A DNA stretch of 27,604 bases from an uncultured Clostridia bacterium (GTDB lineage: Bacteria > Bacillota > Clostridia > Lachnospirales > Anaerotignaceae), in assembly GCA_910587195.1 (NCBI GenBank), contig CAJUKL010000032.1, forward strand, positions 1-27,604, written 5' to 3'. A model generated the notes under the pieces. That model searched no databases, was not told the origin of the DNA, and saw only the letters and a program-made list of their open reading frames with translations. Both the position numbers and the translations under genes were made by a program. Positions within the stretch are counted from its first letter, which is position 1; the number at the start of each line of letters is the position of its first letter. Shown piece after piece: positions 7,397 through 15,687 of this stretch.

Positions 7397-8452
7397 ATGG
7401 CAAAGGTATTGATGAAAGGCAATGAAGCGATTGGAAAGGCGGCTATCGAAGCAGGTTGTAAATTCTTTTTCGGTTATCCTATTACACCACAAAGCGAATT
7501 GCCAGAATATTTATCTGACGAATTACCAAAAGTAGGCGGTACTTTCGTTCAGGCAGAAAGTGAATTAGCAGCAATTAACATGGTATATGGTGCAGCAGCA
7601 GCAGGTGCCAGAGTATTAACAAGTTCCTCTTCTCCAGGACTCGCTTTAAAACAAGAAGGAATTGGCTATATCACAAACGCTGATTTGCCAGCCGTTGTTG
7701 TAAATATGATGCGTGGTGGCCCAGGTCTTGGTACTATTCAACCAGGTCAGGCTGACTACCATATGTGCGTAAAAGGTGGCTCTAATGGTGACTATCACAA
7801 TATCGTTTTAGCACCAGCTTCTGTACAAGAAGCAGTAGACATGGTTATGGACGCTTTTGATTTAGCTGATTTTTATAGAACTCCAGTTATGATTCTTTCT
7901 GATGGCTTGATTGGTCAAATGATGGAGCCAGTTGAATTTAACTATTCTCCTAAAAAAGATTTGCCTTCTAAAGATGCTTGGGCATTAAAAGGAAAAGGCA
8001 ACGGCGAAAAACACATGATTGTAAACTTAAACATGGACGCTGAAGATTGCGAAAATCACAACATCGCATTGCAGAAAAAATATGACATTATTGAAGCAGA
8101 CGAACAAAGCTGGGAAGAATATTGCATGGATGATGCAGAATATGCTTTCGTTTCCTATGGTACTTCCTCCAGAATTGTAAAATCTTCTGTTGATACTTTA
8201 AGAGCAGCAGGTTACAAAGTTGGTTTGATTCGTCCAAAAACATTGTATCCATTCCCTGTAAAAGCTTTCCAAAGAGATACTATCAAAAAATATCTTGATG
8301 TTGAAATGAGCATGGGACAAATGGCAGATGATGTAAAACTTGCTTGCAATGATAAAAACAAAGTTGTATTCTACGGCAGAACTGGTGGTATTATTTTAAC
8401 TCCAGAAGAAGTTGTTGAATTTGGTAAATCTGTAATGGGAGGTGACAAATAA
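7397..8452 (+). CDS. korA: 2-oxoacid:ferredoxin oxidoreductase, alpha subunit (KorA/VorB type)
   Basis: Catalytic subunit of an enzyme that decarboxylates a 2-oxoacid oxidatively to acyl-CoA and reduces ferredoxin. At 351 residues it has the expected size. Near the N terminus it shows KGNEAIGKAAIEAGC, then the substrate/TPP-domain hallmark GYPITPQSELPE, then SSSPGLALKQEG and RGGPGLGTIQPGQADY, all typical of the alpha pyrimidine-binding domain, with a C-terminal transketolase-like region. The start at 7397 follows GGAGGAGG; an upstream in-frame ATG at 7310 lies inside korD and is rejected. Databases often name close relatives VorB (branched-chain 2-oxoacids). Choosing between 2-oxoglutarate and 2-oxoisovalerate is not possible by eye. 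Confidence 0.93.
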   Translation: MAKVLMKGNEAIGKAAIEAGCKFFFGYPITPQSELPEYLSDELPKVGGTFVQAESELAAINMVYGAAAAGARVLTSSSSPGLALKQEGIGYITNADLPAVVVNMMRGGPGLGTIQPGQADYHMCVKGGSNGDYHNIVLAPASVQEAVDMVMDAFDLADFYRTPVMILSDGLIGQMMEPVEFNYSPKKDLPSKDAWALKGKGNGEKHMIVNLNMDAEDCENHNIALQKKYDIIEADEQSWEEYCMDDAEYAFVSYGTSSRIVKSSVDTLRAAGYKVGLIRPKTLYPFPVKAFQRDTIKKYLDVEMSMGQMADDVKLACNDKNKVVFYGRTGGIILTPEEVVEFGKSVMGGDK

Positions 8453-9201
8453 TGTCAGTTGTATACGAAAAATCTAAAGCTTTAACAGATGTAAAATTGC
8501 ATTATTGCCCTGGTTGCGCACATGGTATCGTACATAAATTATTGGCAGAATGTTTGGAAGAAATGGGTGAAACCGGAAACGCAATCGCTTGCGTACCTGT
8601 TGGTTGTGCCGTTATGGCAAATAAATATTTTAACTTTGACGCAATTCAATGTGCACATGGTAGAGCACCCGCTACTGCAACTGGTATTAAAAGAGTTGAC
8701 CCTAGCAAAATGGTAATCACATATCAAGGTGATGGTGACTTGGCTTCTATTGGTACTTGTGAAATCGTTCATGCAGCAGCTAGAGGTGAAAAAGTTACAA
8801 CTATTTTTATTAACAATGGTATTTATGGTATGACAGGCGGTCAAATGGCTCCTACGACATTACCTGGTATGAAAGCAACTACAGCTAAAAAGGGTAGAGA
8901 TGTAAAAATACAAGGTAATCCTATTCGTGTGAGCGAAATGCTTGCAACATTAGACGGCCCTGCTTATATAGAAAGAGTTAGTGTGACAACCCCTGGACAG
9001 GTAGCACAAGCAAAAAAAGCAATTATGAAAGCTTTAAAAGTACAAAAAGAAGGTCTTGGCTTCGGATTTGTTGAAGTTGTTTCAAGCTGTCCTACAAACT
9101 GGGGATTAACACCAGTAAAAGCGATGGAATATGTAAGAGAAAAAATGATTCCTTACTATCCTCTTGGCGTATTTAAAGATCTTACAGGGGAGGGAAAATA
9201 A
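8452..9201 (+). CDS. korB: 2-oxoacid:ferredoxin oxidoreductase, beta (TPP-binding) subunit
   Basis: Binds thiamine pyrophosphate and one iron-sulfur cluster. The N-terminal YCPGCAHG motif gives conserved cysteines. GDGDLASIGTCEIVHAA followed by NNGIYGMTGGQ is the classical GDG...NN TPP/Mg motif at about residues 98-130. VSSCPTNWG near the C terminus is also conserved in KorB. At 249 residues it is of normal family length. The ATG shares one base with the alpha-subunit stop codon and uses GGGAGG inside the end of korA, so the two subunits are translationally coupled. Confidence 0.94.
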   Translation: MSVVYEKSKALTDVKLHYCPGCAHGIVHKLLAECLEEMGETGNAIACVPVGCAVMANKYFNFDAIQCAHGRAPATATGIKRVDPSKMVITYQGDGDLASIGTCEIVHAAARGEKVTTIFINNGIYGMTGGQMAPTTLPGMKATTAKKGRDVKIQGNPIRVSEMLATLDGPAYIERVSVTTPGQVAQAKKAIMKALKVQKEGLGFGFVEVVSSCPTNWGLTPVKAMEYVREKMIPYYPLGVFKDLTGEGK

Positions 9202-9202
9202 T

Positions 9203-9754
9203 ATGAGTACACAAAGAGTATGTTGTGCAGGTTTCGGTGGTCAAGGTGTTTTAAGTATGGGCAAATTGCTTGCTTATGCTGGCATGCTTGAGGGAAAAGA
9301 AGTTTCATGGTGCCCTTCTTATGGTCCTGAAATGCGTGGTGGTACAGCAAACTGCTCCATCGTTGTATCTGATGAGCCAGTTGGTTCTCCAGTGATTACA
9401 GCAGATGCTACAGCTTCCATCGTTATGAATCAACCATCCTATGATAAATTTGTTGAAATCGTTGGAGCAGGTGGCACTATCATCTTAAATTCTAGCTTGA
9501 TTGAATCTAAAGTAGAACGTACAGATGTAAAAGCATATTATGTTCCTGCAAACGACATTGCAAAAGATTTAGGCAATCCTAAATTAGCAAATATCGTTTT
9601 ATTAGGTGCATTGTTAGAAGTTGACAAAACAGTATCAGAACAAGCTGTTTTGGATGCATTTACAAAAGTATTTGGTGAAAATAAAGCAAAATTTATTCCT
9701 ATTAATAAAGAAGCTCTTGCAAAAGGCGCTGAATTTGTAAAAGCGCAACAATAA
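9203..9754 (+). CDS. korC: 2-oxoacid:ferredoxin oxidoreductase, gamma subunit
   Basis: A 183-residue gamma subunit that completes the D-A-B-C oxidoreductase and contributes to CoA binding and subunit contact. It begins with CCAGFGGQGVLSMGKLLAYA and continues with WCPSYGPEMRGGTANCSI, the characteristic gamma-domain signatures, then NPKLANIVLLGAL. ATG 9203 lies 1 nt after the korB stop with GGGAGGG upstream; a longer frame from 9164 would overlap korB by 38 nt and is rejected. It is the last gene before a strong terminator. Confidence 0.94.
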   Translation: MSTQRVCCAGFGGQGVLSMGKLLAYAGMLEGKEVSWCPSYGPEMRGGTANCSIVVSDEPVGSPVITADATASIVMNQPSYDKFVEIVGAGGTIILNSSLIESKVERTDVKAYYVPANDIAKDLGNPKLANIVLLGALLEVDKTVSEQAVLDAFTKVFGENKAKFIPINKEALAKGAEFVKAQQ

Positions 9755-9780
9755 TAATCCTTTTATCAAAACCGACTTTT

Positions 9781-9812
9781 AAAACTGTCACAGTTATCTG
9801 TGGCAGTTTTTT
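9781..9812 (+). terminator. Terminator of the kor operon
   Basis: AAAACTGTCACAG pairs with CTGTGGCAGTTTT (13 bp, one G-U) around a TTAT loop, with further T residues after it. It is located 27 nt after the korC stop. Confidence 0.92.
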
Positions 9813-9815
9813 GTC

Positions 9816-9844
9816 TTGTATCTTTTTATAGAAAACGGTATACT
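9816..9844 (+). promoter_or_regulatory. Promoter of the acyltransferase gene
   Basis: TTGTAT and TATACT are separated by 17 nt. Initiation near 9851 puts the AGGAGG ribosome-binding site (9855-9860) almost at the 5' end of the transcript, so the leader is very short. Confidence 0.6.
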
Positions 9845-9868
9845 GAAAAAAGATAGGAGGCGTTATTT

Positions 9869-10876
9869 TTGGAAAAAAAGAGAACAGAATTATTTTTATT
9901 AACTTCATTTTTTTGTTTTTGTGTTGTATTAATTCATACTTCCTCTGAAGGAGTGGCAAAATTACCAGTAGAAAGTGAATGGCATAAACTATTTTTTATG
10001 TTTAACAAAGCACTTTCTTTTGTAGTACCTGGATTTGTGTTTTTAAGCGGTCTGAAATTAACTTCTTGTTATCAAAAAAAAACATTTTCCTTTTTTCCCT
10101 TTCTTAAAAGAAGAATTTTAAAAATATTGCTTCCTTACTCTTTTTGGTATATTGTTTATTATAAGTTTTTGACTTCTACCGGATTTATAGAACCAAAAAA
10201 TATACAACAACATATTTTTTCCTTTATTATGGGGGATTTAGTATCACCATTTTATTTTATAACCATTATTTTTCAATTTTATCTCTTATTTGGTATTATT
10301 TTAACCTTTTTTAAAAAATACAAATACTTTTTTATGGGCTGTATTGTTTTACAATATCTATATTTTAGATATATTTTTTTGCCTTATGATGACCGATTTT
10401 TTATGAGTTATTTTATTTATTTTGCGTTGGGCTGCGTTTGCGCAAAAAATGACATTTTTACTAAAAAAATAAGTAAATATTGGATTTATCCTTGCTTTAT
10501 CTTTTTTACTTATTGGCATGTTACACACGCATACGCTGCAAATATAGAAGGTGTCATTTATTATCACTGGAAAATATTTACTTGTTTATTTTCTATCAGT
10601 GCGATTGCGGCATTTTATCATTTTTCTTGCGTTATGACACAAGTATTACCCTCGCTTACTATTTTTAAAGCTATGGAAGAATGTAGTTTTTATATTTTTT
10701 TAAGTCATTGTTATTTTTTATATCTTTGTAATGAATATTGGTTTCAAATAGGAATGGATTCTATTTTGCGCAAATTTGTTTATAATTCTATTCTTGTTTT
10801 TTTGGGTTCCTTTTTTCTGTCATTTCTTTATGTTTTTGGCAAAAAGAAATGGTATTCCATAAAGAAAAAAATATGA
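9869..10876 (+). CDS. Membrane-bound acyltransferase family 3 protein
   Basis: A 335-residue integral membrane protein with about ten hydrophobic segments. The first helix holds CFCVVLIHTSSEG, whose His is the conserved residue of acyltransferase-3 proteins that O-acylate polysaccharides, peptidoglycan or lipids. It continues with the typical PGFVFLSGLKL second helix and a basic FLKRRILKILLPYSFW loop. The start codon is TTG at 9869, 8 nt after a perfect AGGAGG. It is unusually rich in Phe, Tyr, Lys and Ile even for this genome. It has its own promoter and sits alone between the kor operon and the division cluster, so the acceptor molecule is unknown. Confidence 0.8.
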   Translation: MEKKRTELFLLTSFFCFCVVLIHTSSEGVAKLPVESEWHKLFFMFNKALSFVVPGFVFLSGLKLTSCYQKKTFSFFPFLKRRILKILLPYSFWYIVYYKFLTSTGFIEPKNIQQHIFSFIMGDLVSPFYFITIIFQFYLLFGIILTFFKKYKYFFMGCIVLQYLYFRYIFLPYDDRFFMSYFIYFALGCVCAKNDIFTKKISKYWIYPCFIFFTYWHVTHAYAANIEGVIYYHWKIFTCLFSISAIAAFYHFSCVMTQVLPSLTIFKAMEECSFYIFLSHCYFLYLCNEYWFQIGMDSILRKFVYNSILVFLGSFFLSFLYVFGKKKWYSIKKKI

Positions 10877-10882
10877 TATAAT
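10874..10882 (+). promoter_or_regulatory. Extended -10 promoter of the zapA-like/ftsW/pbpA operon
   Basis: TGA-TATAAT is a perfect -10 with an extended TGn. The TGA is itself the stop codon of the preceding acyltransferase gene. The -35 region is poor. Initiation near 10889 is 25 nt before the TTG start of the next gene. Confidence 0.6.
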
Positions 10883-10913
10883 AAAGCCACACGGATTTTA
10901 GGAGGGATTTTTT

Positions 10914-11906
10914 TTGTCAAAAAACAAAGTAAAAATTATGATTGATAATAAGCCGTTTATCTTAATGGGAGAAGAATCAGAAGAACATATTAAGCAAGTG
11001 GCTGATTATATCAATCTAAAAATAAAAGAGGTAAAAGAGATTAGTCCTCGTATTGCTTCCGATTTTAGAATGACACATGTATTAACATCTATCAATGTAG
11101 CAGATGATTTTTTTAAGGAAAAAGAAAAAAATGCTATATTGTCCAAACAATTAGGTGATACAGATAGAAAAAAATCTTTAGATGAAACAAGAAATAAACA
11201 AATGAAAGATTTAAAAAAATTATTGGAAACGGCAAAAATTGCTATGGTAGACTATCAAAATAAATTAAAACAACAAGAAACAAAATATCAAACCCTTTCC
11301 CATGATTTTGAAAATACCAAACAAGAATTGCAAAACATTACAGAAGAAAAAGATTCTTTAGAAAATGCCAAAAAACAGTTAGAAGAAAAATTAAAACAAT
11401 GTGAGCAGGCTTTGGAAAATACCCGACAACAATGGAACAAAATCAAAGAAAAATTACAAGAAGCAGAACAAAAGCAATTAGAAAGTGATGTACAAATACA
11501 ATATGAAAAGGAAATAGAAAGTTTAGTGTTACTTTTGGAAAGTGAAAAAAAAGAAACCAAACACTTACAACAACTGTTGGAGGAATCTTCTGACCTGGAA
11601 CAAAAAGAATTTGATAGACAAAAACTTTGGGAGGAAAAAGAAAAAAAAGTTTTTGCAATGCTTCAAAAGGTAAACAAGGAACTGGAACAGGAAAAATTGC
11701 AATATGAAAAACAATTAGAAAATTTACGCTCTGAGTTGGAACAGGAAAAACAATCTCTTTTAAAACAAAAAGAACATGAATTTGAATATCAATTATTTGA
11801 CTTGGAATTACAACTAGAAGAAGAACAAAAACAATCGGAAGCCTTAAAAAAACAGGTAGAAGAACAGAAAAAACAAATTGAAGAATTAAAAGTGAAAGGA
11901 GTATAA
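10914..11906 (+). CDS. zapA: ZapA-like cell division protein with a long C-terminal coiled coil
   Basis: Residues 1-85 match the ZapA fold: a VKIMIDNKPFILMGEES strand region, EHIKQVADYINLKIKEV, then an ASDFRMTHVLTSINVADDFF helix. ZapA stabilises FtsZ bundles at the septum. Residues 86-330 are one almost unbroken coiled coil dominated by Glu, Lys, Gln and Leu, so the protein is roughly two to three times the usual ZapA length (about 85-130). It starts at TTG 10914 with AGGAGGG 7 nt upstream. The U32 protein, SEDS polymerase and PBP genes follow within a few nucleotides. Position next to ftsW/pbpA supports a division role; the tail may reach a membrane or chromosome partner, which is inferred. 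Confidence 0.78.
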   Translation: MSKNKVKIMIDNKPFILMGEESEEHIKQVADYINLKIKEVKEISPRIASDFRMTHVLTSINVADDFFKEKEKNAILSKQLGDTDRKKSLDETRNKQMKDLKKLLETAKIAMVDYQNKLKQQETKYQTLSHDFENTKQELQNITEEKDSLENAKKQLEEKLKQCEQALENTRQQWNKIKEKLQEAEQKQLESDVQIQYEKEIESLVLLLESEKKETKHLQQLLEESSDLEQKEFDRQKLWEEKEKKVFAMLQKVNKELEQEKLQYEKQLENLRSELEQEKQSLLKQKEHEFEYQLFDLELQLEEEQKQSEALKKQVEEQKKQIEELKVKGV

Positions 11907-11907
11907 T

Positions 11908-14301
11908 ATGCAAATAGAATTATTATCCCCAGCAGGCTCCATGGAAAGTGTTTATGCAGCAGTCAATAATGGTTGCAATGCCGTATATATTGGTGGAAAG
12001 CATTTTAGTGCAAGACAATATGCAAATAATTTTTCCCCAGAAGAAATGGAACAGGTTTGTGACTATTGTCATGTAAGAGGTGTAAAAGTATATGTAACTG
12101 TGAATATATTATACAAACAAAAGGAAATTCCTGCCTTATTAAAATACATAAAACAACTTTATGAAATGGGTGTTGATGCTTTGATATTACAGGATATTGG
12201 TGCAGCAAAAGTTATTCAAAAATATTTTCCTATTCCACTTCACGCTAGCACACAGTTGACCTCTAATAATTTACAGGATATTGACTTTTTATATCAACAG
12301 GGATTTTCTAAAATTGTATTGAGCAGAGAATTATCTTTAGAAGAAGTGAAATATATTGCGCAAAATACAGAAGCAGAAATTGAGGTTTTTGTACATGGTG
12401 CTCTATGCGTTTGTTATTCAGGTCAGTGCATTATGAGCAGTATGTTAGGAGGTCGCAGTGGTAATCGTGGAAGATGTGCACAAACTTGTCGTTTACCTTA
12501 TACTTTGTATCAAGGTTATGATAAAATAGAGCAAGGGCATCTCCTTTCCCCAAAAGATATGCAAACTATTACAATCTTGCCCCAAATTATTGAAAGTGGT
12601 GTTGCTTCTCTCAAAATCGAAGGACGCATGAAAAATCCAGAATATGTGGCAGGCGTAACACAAATTTACAGAAAATACTTAGATTTATATGCAAATTCTC
12701 CCGAAAATTATGAAGTTGATGCAAAAGATTTAAAAATATTGATGCAGCTTTTTAATCGTGGTGGTTTTACAGAGGGATATTATCAAACCAATGCTGGCAG
12801 AGATATGATGAGCATAGAACGCCCTAAAACATGGGGATTAAAAACAGGATTTGTAGATAGTTATAATGAAAAAGCAGGTAGAGTTACCATAAGAACAAGA
12901 GAGCCACTTGTACCTGGTGATGGCATAGAAATTTGGACACAAAATGAGCCTCATGTGGGAAGTAATATTTCCCGTGCCTCCAAAGCCGGCGAATTTATTA
13001 ATCTTGCAATCAAAGGTGATATTTCTAAAAATGATGTAGTGTATAAAACGCATGACAAAGCATTAGAAGATACTTTAAAAAAGACATGGCAAAAAGATAA
13101 TCGGAAATTATCTGTGTATGGAAAATTAAGGGCAAAAAAAGGATTGCCCCTATGCTATCAACTTTGGGATAATAAAGGCAATATGGTATATCAGGAAGGT
13201 GATATGGTTGAAGAAGCACAAAAGCAAGCCCTTTCTATGGAAAAATTAAAACAACAAGCTATCAAAACTGGTTCTACTCCTTTTTGTATAGAAAGTCTAG
13301 AACTAGAAGCAGATGATAATATTTATATTGGAATTAGCAGTATTAATGAAGTGCGCCGCGCTGCAACAGAAGCTTTACAACACTCCATTTTAAAAAAATC
13401 AAAAAGAAAAGCAGCGTATCAAATAGAACAACAAAAACAAAGTCCTATTATAAAAACAAAAAAGTTAAATGTATTGGTTAGCACAAGAGAACAATTTGAT
13501 GTGGTAAGTAAGGATAGACGTGTAAATATTTTGTATTGCGAACTGACAGAGGATTTTAAAAAAAATTATCTGAGATATATAGAAGTGTGCCACAAAAATA
13601 ATATTAAATTATATGCAGCCTTTCCAAGAATCCAAAGAAGCGAAAGCAAGGAAATAGATATATTAAAAGAAAGTAATATTGATGGATTTTTAGTGCGGTC
13701 ACCTGGACAATTTAAAATGGTTTCTAAAACAGGTAAAGAAATCACAATAGATTATTCTATGAATGTTTTGAATCAGGAAAGTGTTTCCTTTTGGTTGAAA
13801 CAAGGTGCAAATAATGTTTGTGTTTCTGTAGAAAATAATTTGCAAGAAATCAATGCCATTGCCAATAAGAATTGTGAAATGGTGGTCTATGGTTATTTGC
13901 CGCTTATGATAACACAGCAGTGTCCGATTGGAAATTATGCTGGCGGAAAAACAAATGGCATTTTTTGTTCTAAAAAAGGAGAAGATAGTTTATACTTTTT
14001 AAAAGACAGAAAAGGAATGAAGTTCCCTTTGATGCCAGATTGTAACCAATGCGTTTGTAGTATCCTAAATGCAAAACCTTTATTTACTTTAAAATTTTAT
14101 GATGAAATATTAGAAAGTACAACGGGAAGCGTTCGTTTAATTTTTACAAAAGAAGGAAGCAAACGAACAGAAAGAATTTTAAATGCTTATGCGGAAATGA
14201 CAAAAGATTGTACTATACAAAGTGGAGAAACAAAAATTTTGCTGCACGAAATGAACGAAAAAGGAAGTACCAAAGGACATTATTTCAGAGGTGTGGAATA
14301 G
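11908..14301 (+). CDS. U32 family peptidase / RlhA-like RNA hydroxylase with DUF3656-type C-terminal region
   Basis: A 797-residue protein of the U32 family, whose characterised members include RlhA (23S rRNA C2501 hydroxylation) and TrhP (tRNA U34 hydroxylation) as well as proteins named collagenase-like proteases. It begins with LLSPAGSMESVYAAVNNG. Near residue 160 it carries the U32 signature EVFVHGALCVCYSGQCIMSS, followed by GGRSGNRGRCAQTCRLPY with its cysteine set. A central KIEGRMKNPEYVAGVTQIYR follows. Length and the extra C-terminal region with CNQCVCS fit the RlhA/YdcP branch better than the roughly 400-residue YrrN/YrrO type. AAGGAG lies 6 nt before the ATG, which starts 1 nt after the upstream stop. 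RNA modification is the more likely job, but not proven. Confidence 0.87.
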   Translation: MQIELLSPAGSMESVYAAVNNGCNAVYIGGKHFSARQYANNFSPEEMEQVCDYCHVRGVKVYVTVNILYKQKEIPALLKYIKQLYEMGVDALILQDIGAAKVIQKYFPIPLHASTQLTSNNLQDIDFLYQQGFSKIVLSRELSLEEVKYIAQNTEAEIEVFVHGALCVCYSGQCIMSSMLGGRSGNRGRCAQTCRLPYTLYQGYDKIEQGHLLSPKDMQTITILPQIIESGVASLKIEGRMKNPEYVAGVTQIYRKYLDLYANSPENYEVDAKDLKILMQLFNRGGFTEGYYQTNAGRDMMSIERPKTWGLKTGFVDSYNEKAGRVTIRTREPLVPGDGIEIWTQNEPHVGSNISRASKAGEFINLAIKGDISKNDVVYKTHDKALEDTLKKTWQKDNRKLSVYGKLRAKKGLPLCYQLWDNKGNMVYQEGDMVEEAQKQALSMEKLKQQAIKTGSTPFCIESLELEADDNIYIGISSINEVRRAATEALQHSILKKSKRKAAYQIEQQKQSPIIKTKKLNVLVSTREQFDVVSKDRRVNILYCELTEDFKKNYLRYIEVCHKNNIKLYAAFPRIQRSESKEIDILKESNIDGFLVRSPGQFKMVSKTGKEITIDYSMNVLNQESVSFWLKQGANNVCVSVENNLQEINAIANKNCEMVVYGYLPLMITQQCPIGNYAGGKTNGIFCSKKGEDSLYFLKDRKGMKFPLMPDCNQCVCSILNAKPLFTLKFYDEILESTTGSVRLIFTKEGSKRTERILNAYAEMTKDCTIQSGETKILLHEMNEKGSTKGHYFRGVE

Positions 14302-14304
14302 AAT

Positions 14305-15687
14305 ATGTTTGACTTAATGATATTATTTAGTAGATATTTATTTTTATTCTATATTGTATTATTTTTATGGGAAGCGATTGTATATATTGCCTATGAGCAG
14401 GGTGGCTATTTAGGAAGTCCTTCCCGTGCGGTTTCTATTCAAAAAGGGCTTATTATATGGATTCATGTGACGGCATTTTTAATTTTGGCATATGAGCCTG
14501 GTGCATTTTTTTTTAATTTTAAAACCTTAGCTGTTGCACTTGCAGGATTGCTTTTTTTACTTCTTTCTATGGTATTGTTAGATAAATTTTATTATGAGGG
14601 TTGTCCTTTGATTTGGACAGGTATGCTATTTTTATTGGATATTAGTTTGATTATGCTGCAAAGATTAAAACCGGAACTTGCAGTCAGACAACTTATATGG
14701 ATGGCTTTAGGCATTGTGATGATGTTATTTATTCCATTTGTCCTACGGCTTATTCCAAGATTTGAAGTATTTGAATATGTATATATTATTTTTTCTTATG
14801 CTTTGATTTTAAGTACTTTATTATTTGGTACTTCTAAATATGGTTCTGTCAATTGGTTAAAAATTGGTCCTGTTACCTTTCAACCTTCTGAAATTGTCAA
14901 ATTTTTATTTATATTTTATTTGGCAAGTGTTTTTAGAAAAAGAGTAGAATTAAAAGAATTGCTTATTACTGGGACATTAAGTGCTGGCATTGTCCTTTTG
15001 CTGGTGCTACAAAAAGATTTAGGCAGCGCTTTAATCTTTTTTATGACTTATATGGTTATGCTTTATATTTCTACCTCAAATGAAATATTATTTTTTGCAG
15101 GAATGGGTGCCGCAAGTGTTGCCGCAACATTAGCGTATCACTTATTTTCCCATGTAAGGGTAAGAGTTGCTGCTTGGAAAAATCCTTGGTCAGATATTGA
15201 TGGTGGTGGGTACCAAATTGTAAATTCGCTTTTTGCCATTACTACATGGGGACTTTTAGGAAGTGGACTAACAAAAGGTATGCCAAACAGTATTCCAGTT
15301 GTGGAAAGCGATTTTATATTTGCTGCAATTTGTGAAGAAATGGGCGTTTTGTTTGGTATGGGGATTGTCTGCCTTTATATTATGCTATTTTTTAGAGGTA
15401 TTTTAGTTGTCATTCGTTGTCAAAGAAGATATTACAGCCTTTTGGCAGCAGGAGTTGTAACAATGTTTGCTTTCCAAGCATTTTTAATTATTGGTGGTGT
15501 CATTAAATTGATTCCTTTAACGGGTGTAACCTTACCTTTTGTTAGCTATGGTGGTAGTTCGGTGTTAGTTAGCATTATGATGATAGGGTTATTGCAATGG
15601 GTAAATGTGTATTGTGAACAGCATGAATTGGGATACCAAAATACAGAGCAAAGATATACAGAATGGGGTGATAATTCCCATGAATAA
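14305..15687 (+). CDS. ftsW: SEDS peptidoglycan glycosyltransferase (FtsW/RodA/SpoVE family)
   Basis: Polymerises lipid II into glycan strands together with a class B PBP. The SEDS core runs from about residue 105 to 440: RQLIWMALGIVMM, KYGSVNWLKIGPVTFQPSEIVK, LQKDLGSALIFF with the probable catalytic Asp238, and a large extracellular loop WKNPWSDIDGGGYQIVNS. It ends with LPFVSYGGSSVLVSIMMIGLL. About 95 residues precede the usual first helix and hold three extra hydrophobic segments, making 460 residues in total. It starts 3 nt after the U32 gene and overlaps pbpA by 8 nt, so it is the partner of that PBP. Whether it serves septation (FtsW) or elongation (RodA) cannot be settled by eye; the ZapA-like neighbour favours division. 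Confidence 0.88.
   Translation: MFDLMILFSRYLFLFYIVLFLWEAIVYIAYEQGGYLGSPSRAVSIQKGLIIWIHVTAFLILAYEPGAFFFNFKTLAVALAGLLFLLLSMVLLDKFYYEGCPLIWTGMLFLLDISLIMLQRLKPELAVRQLIWMALGIVMMLFIPFVLRLIPRFEVFEYVYIIFSYALILSTLLFGTSKYGSVNWLKIGPVTFQPSEIVKFLFIFYLASVFRKRVELKELLITGTLSAGIVLLLVLQKDLGSALIFFMTYMVMLYISTSNEILFFAGMGAASVAATLAYHLFSHVRVRVAAWKNPWSDIDGGGYQIVNSLFAITTWGLLGSGLTKGMPNSIPVVESDFIFAAICEEMGVLFGMGIVCLYIMLFFRGILVVIRCQRRYYSLLAAGVVTMFAFQAFLIIGGVIKLIPLTGVTLPFVSYGGSSVLVSIMMIGLLQWVNVYCEQHELGYQNTEQRYTEWGDNSHE

Noticed and set aside
11443..11913. 156-residue minus-strand frame opposite the ZapA-like gene
   Set aside because: It is a shadow of the low-complexity Glu/Lys/Gln coiled coil, which reads as Phe/Leu/Val-rich on the other strand. 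It has no ribosome-binding site.
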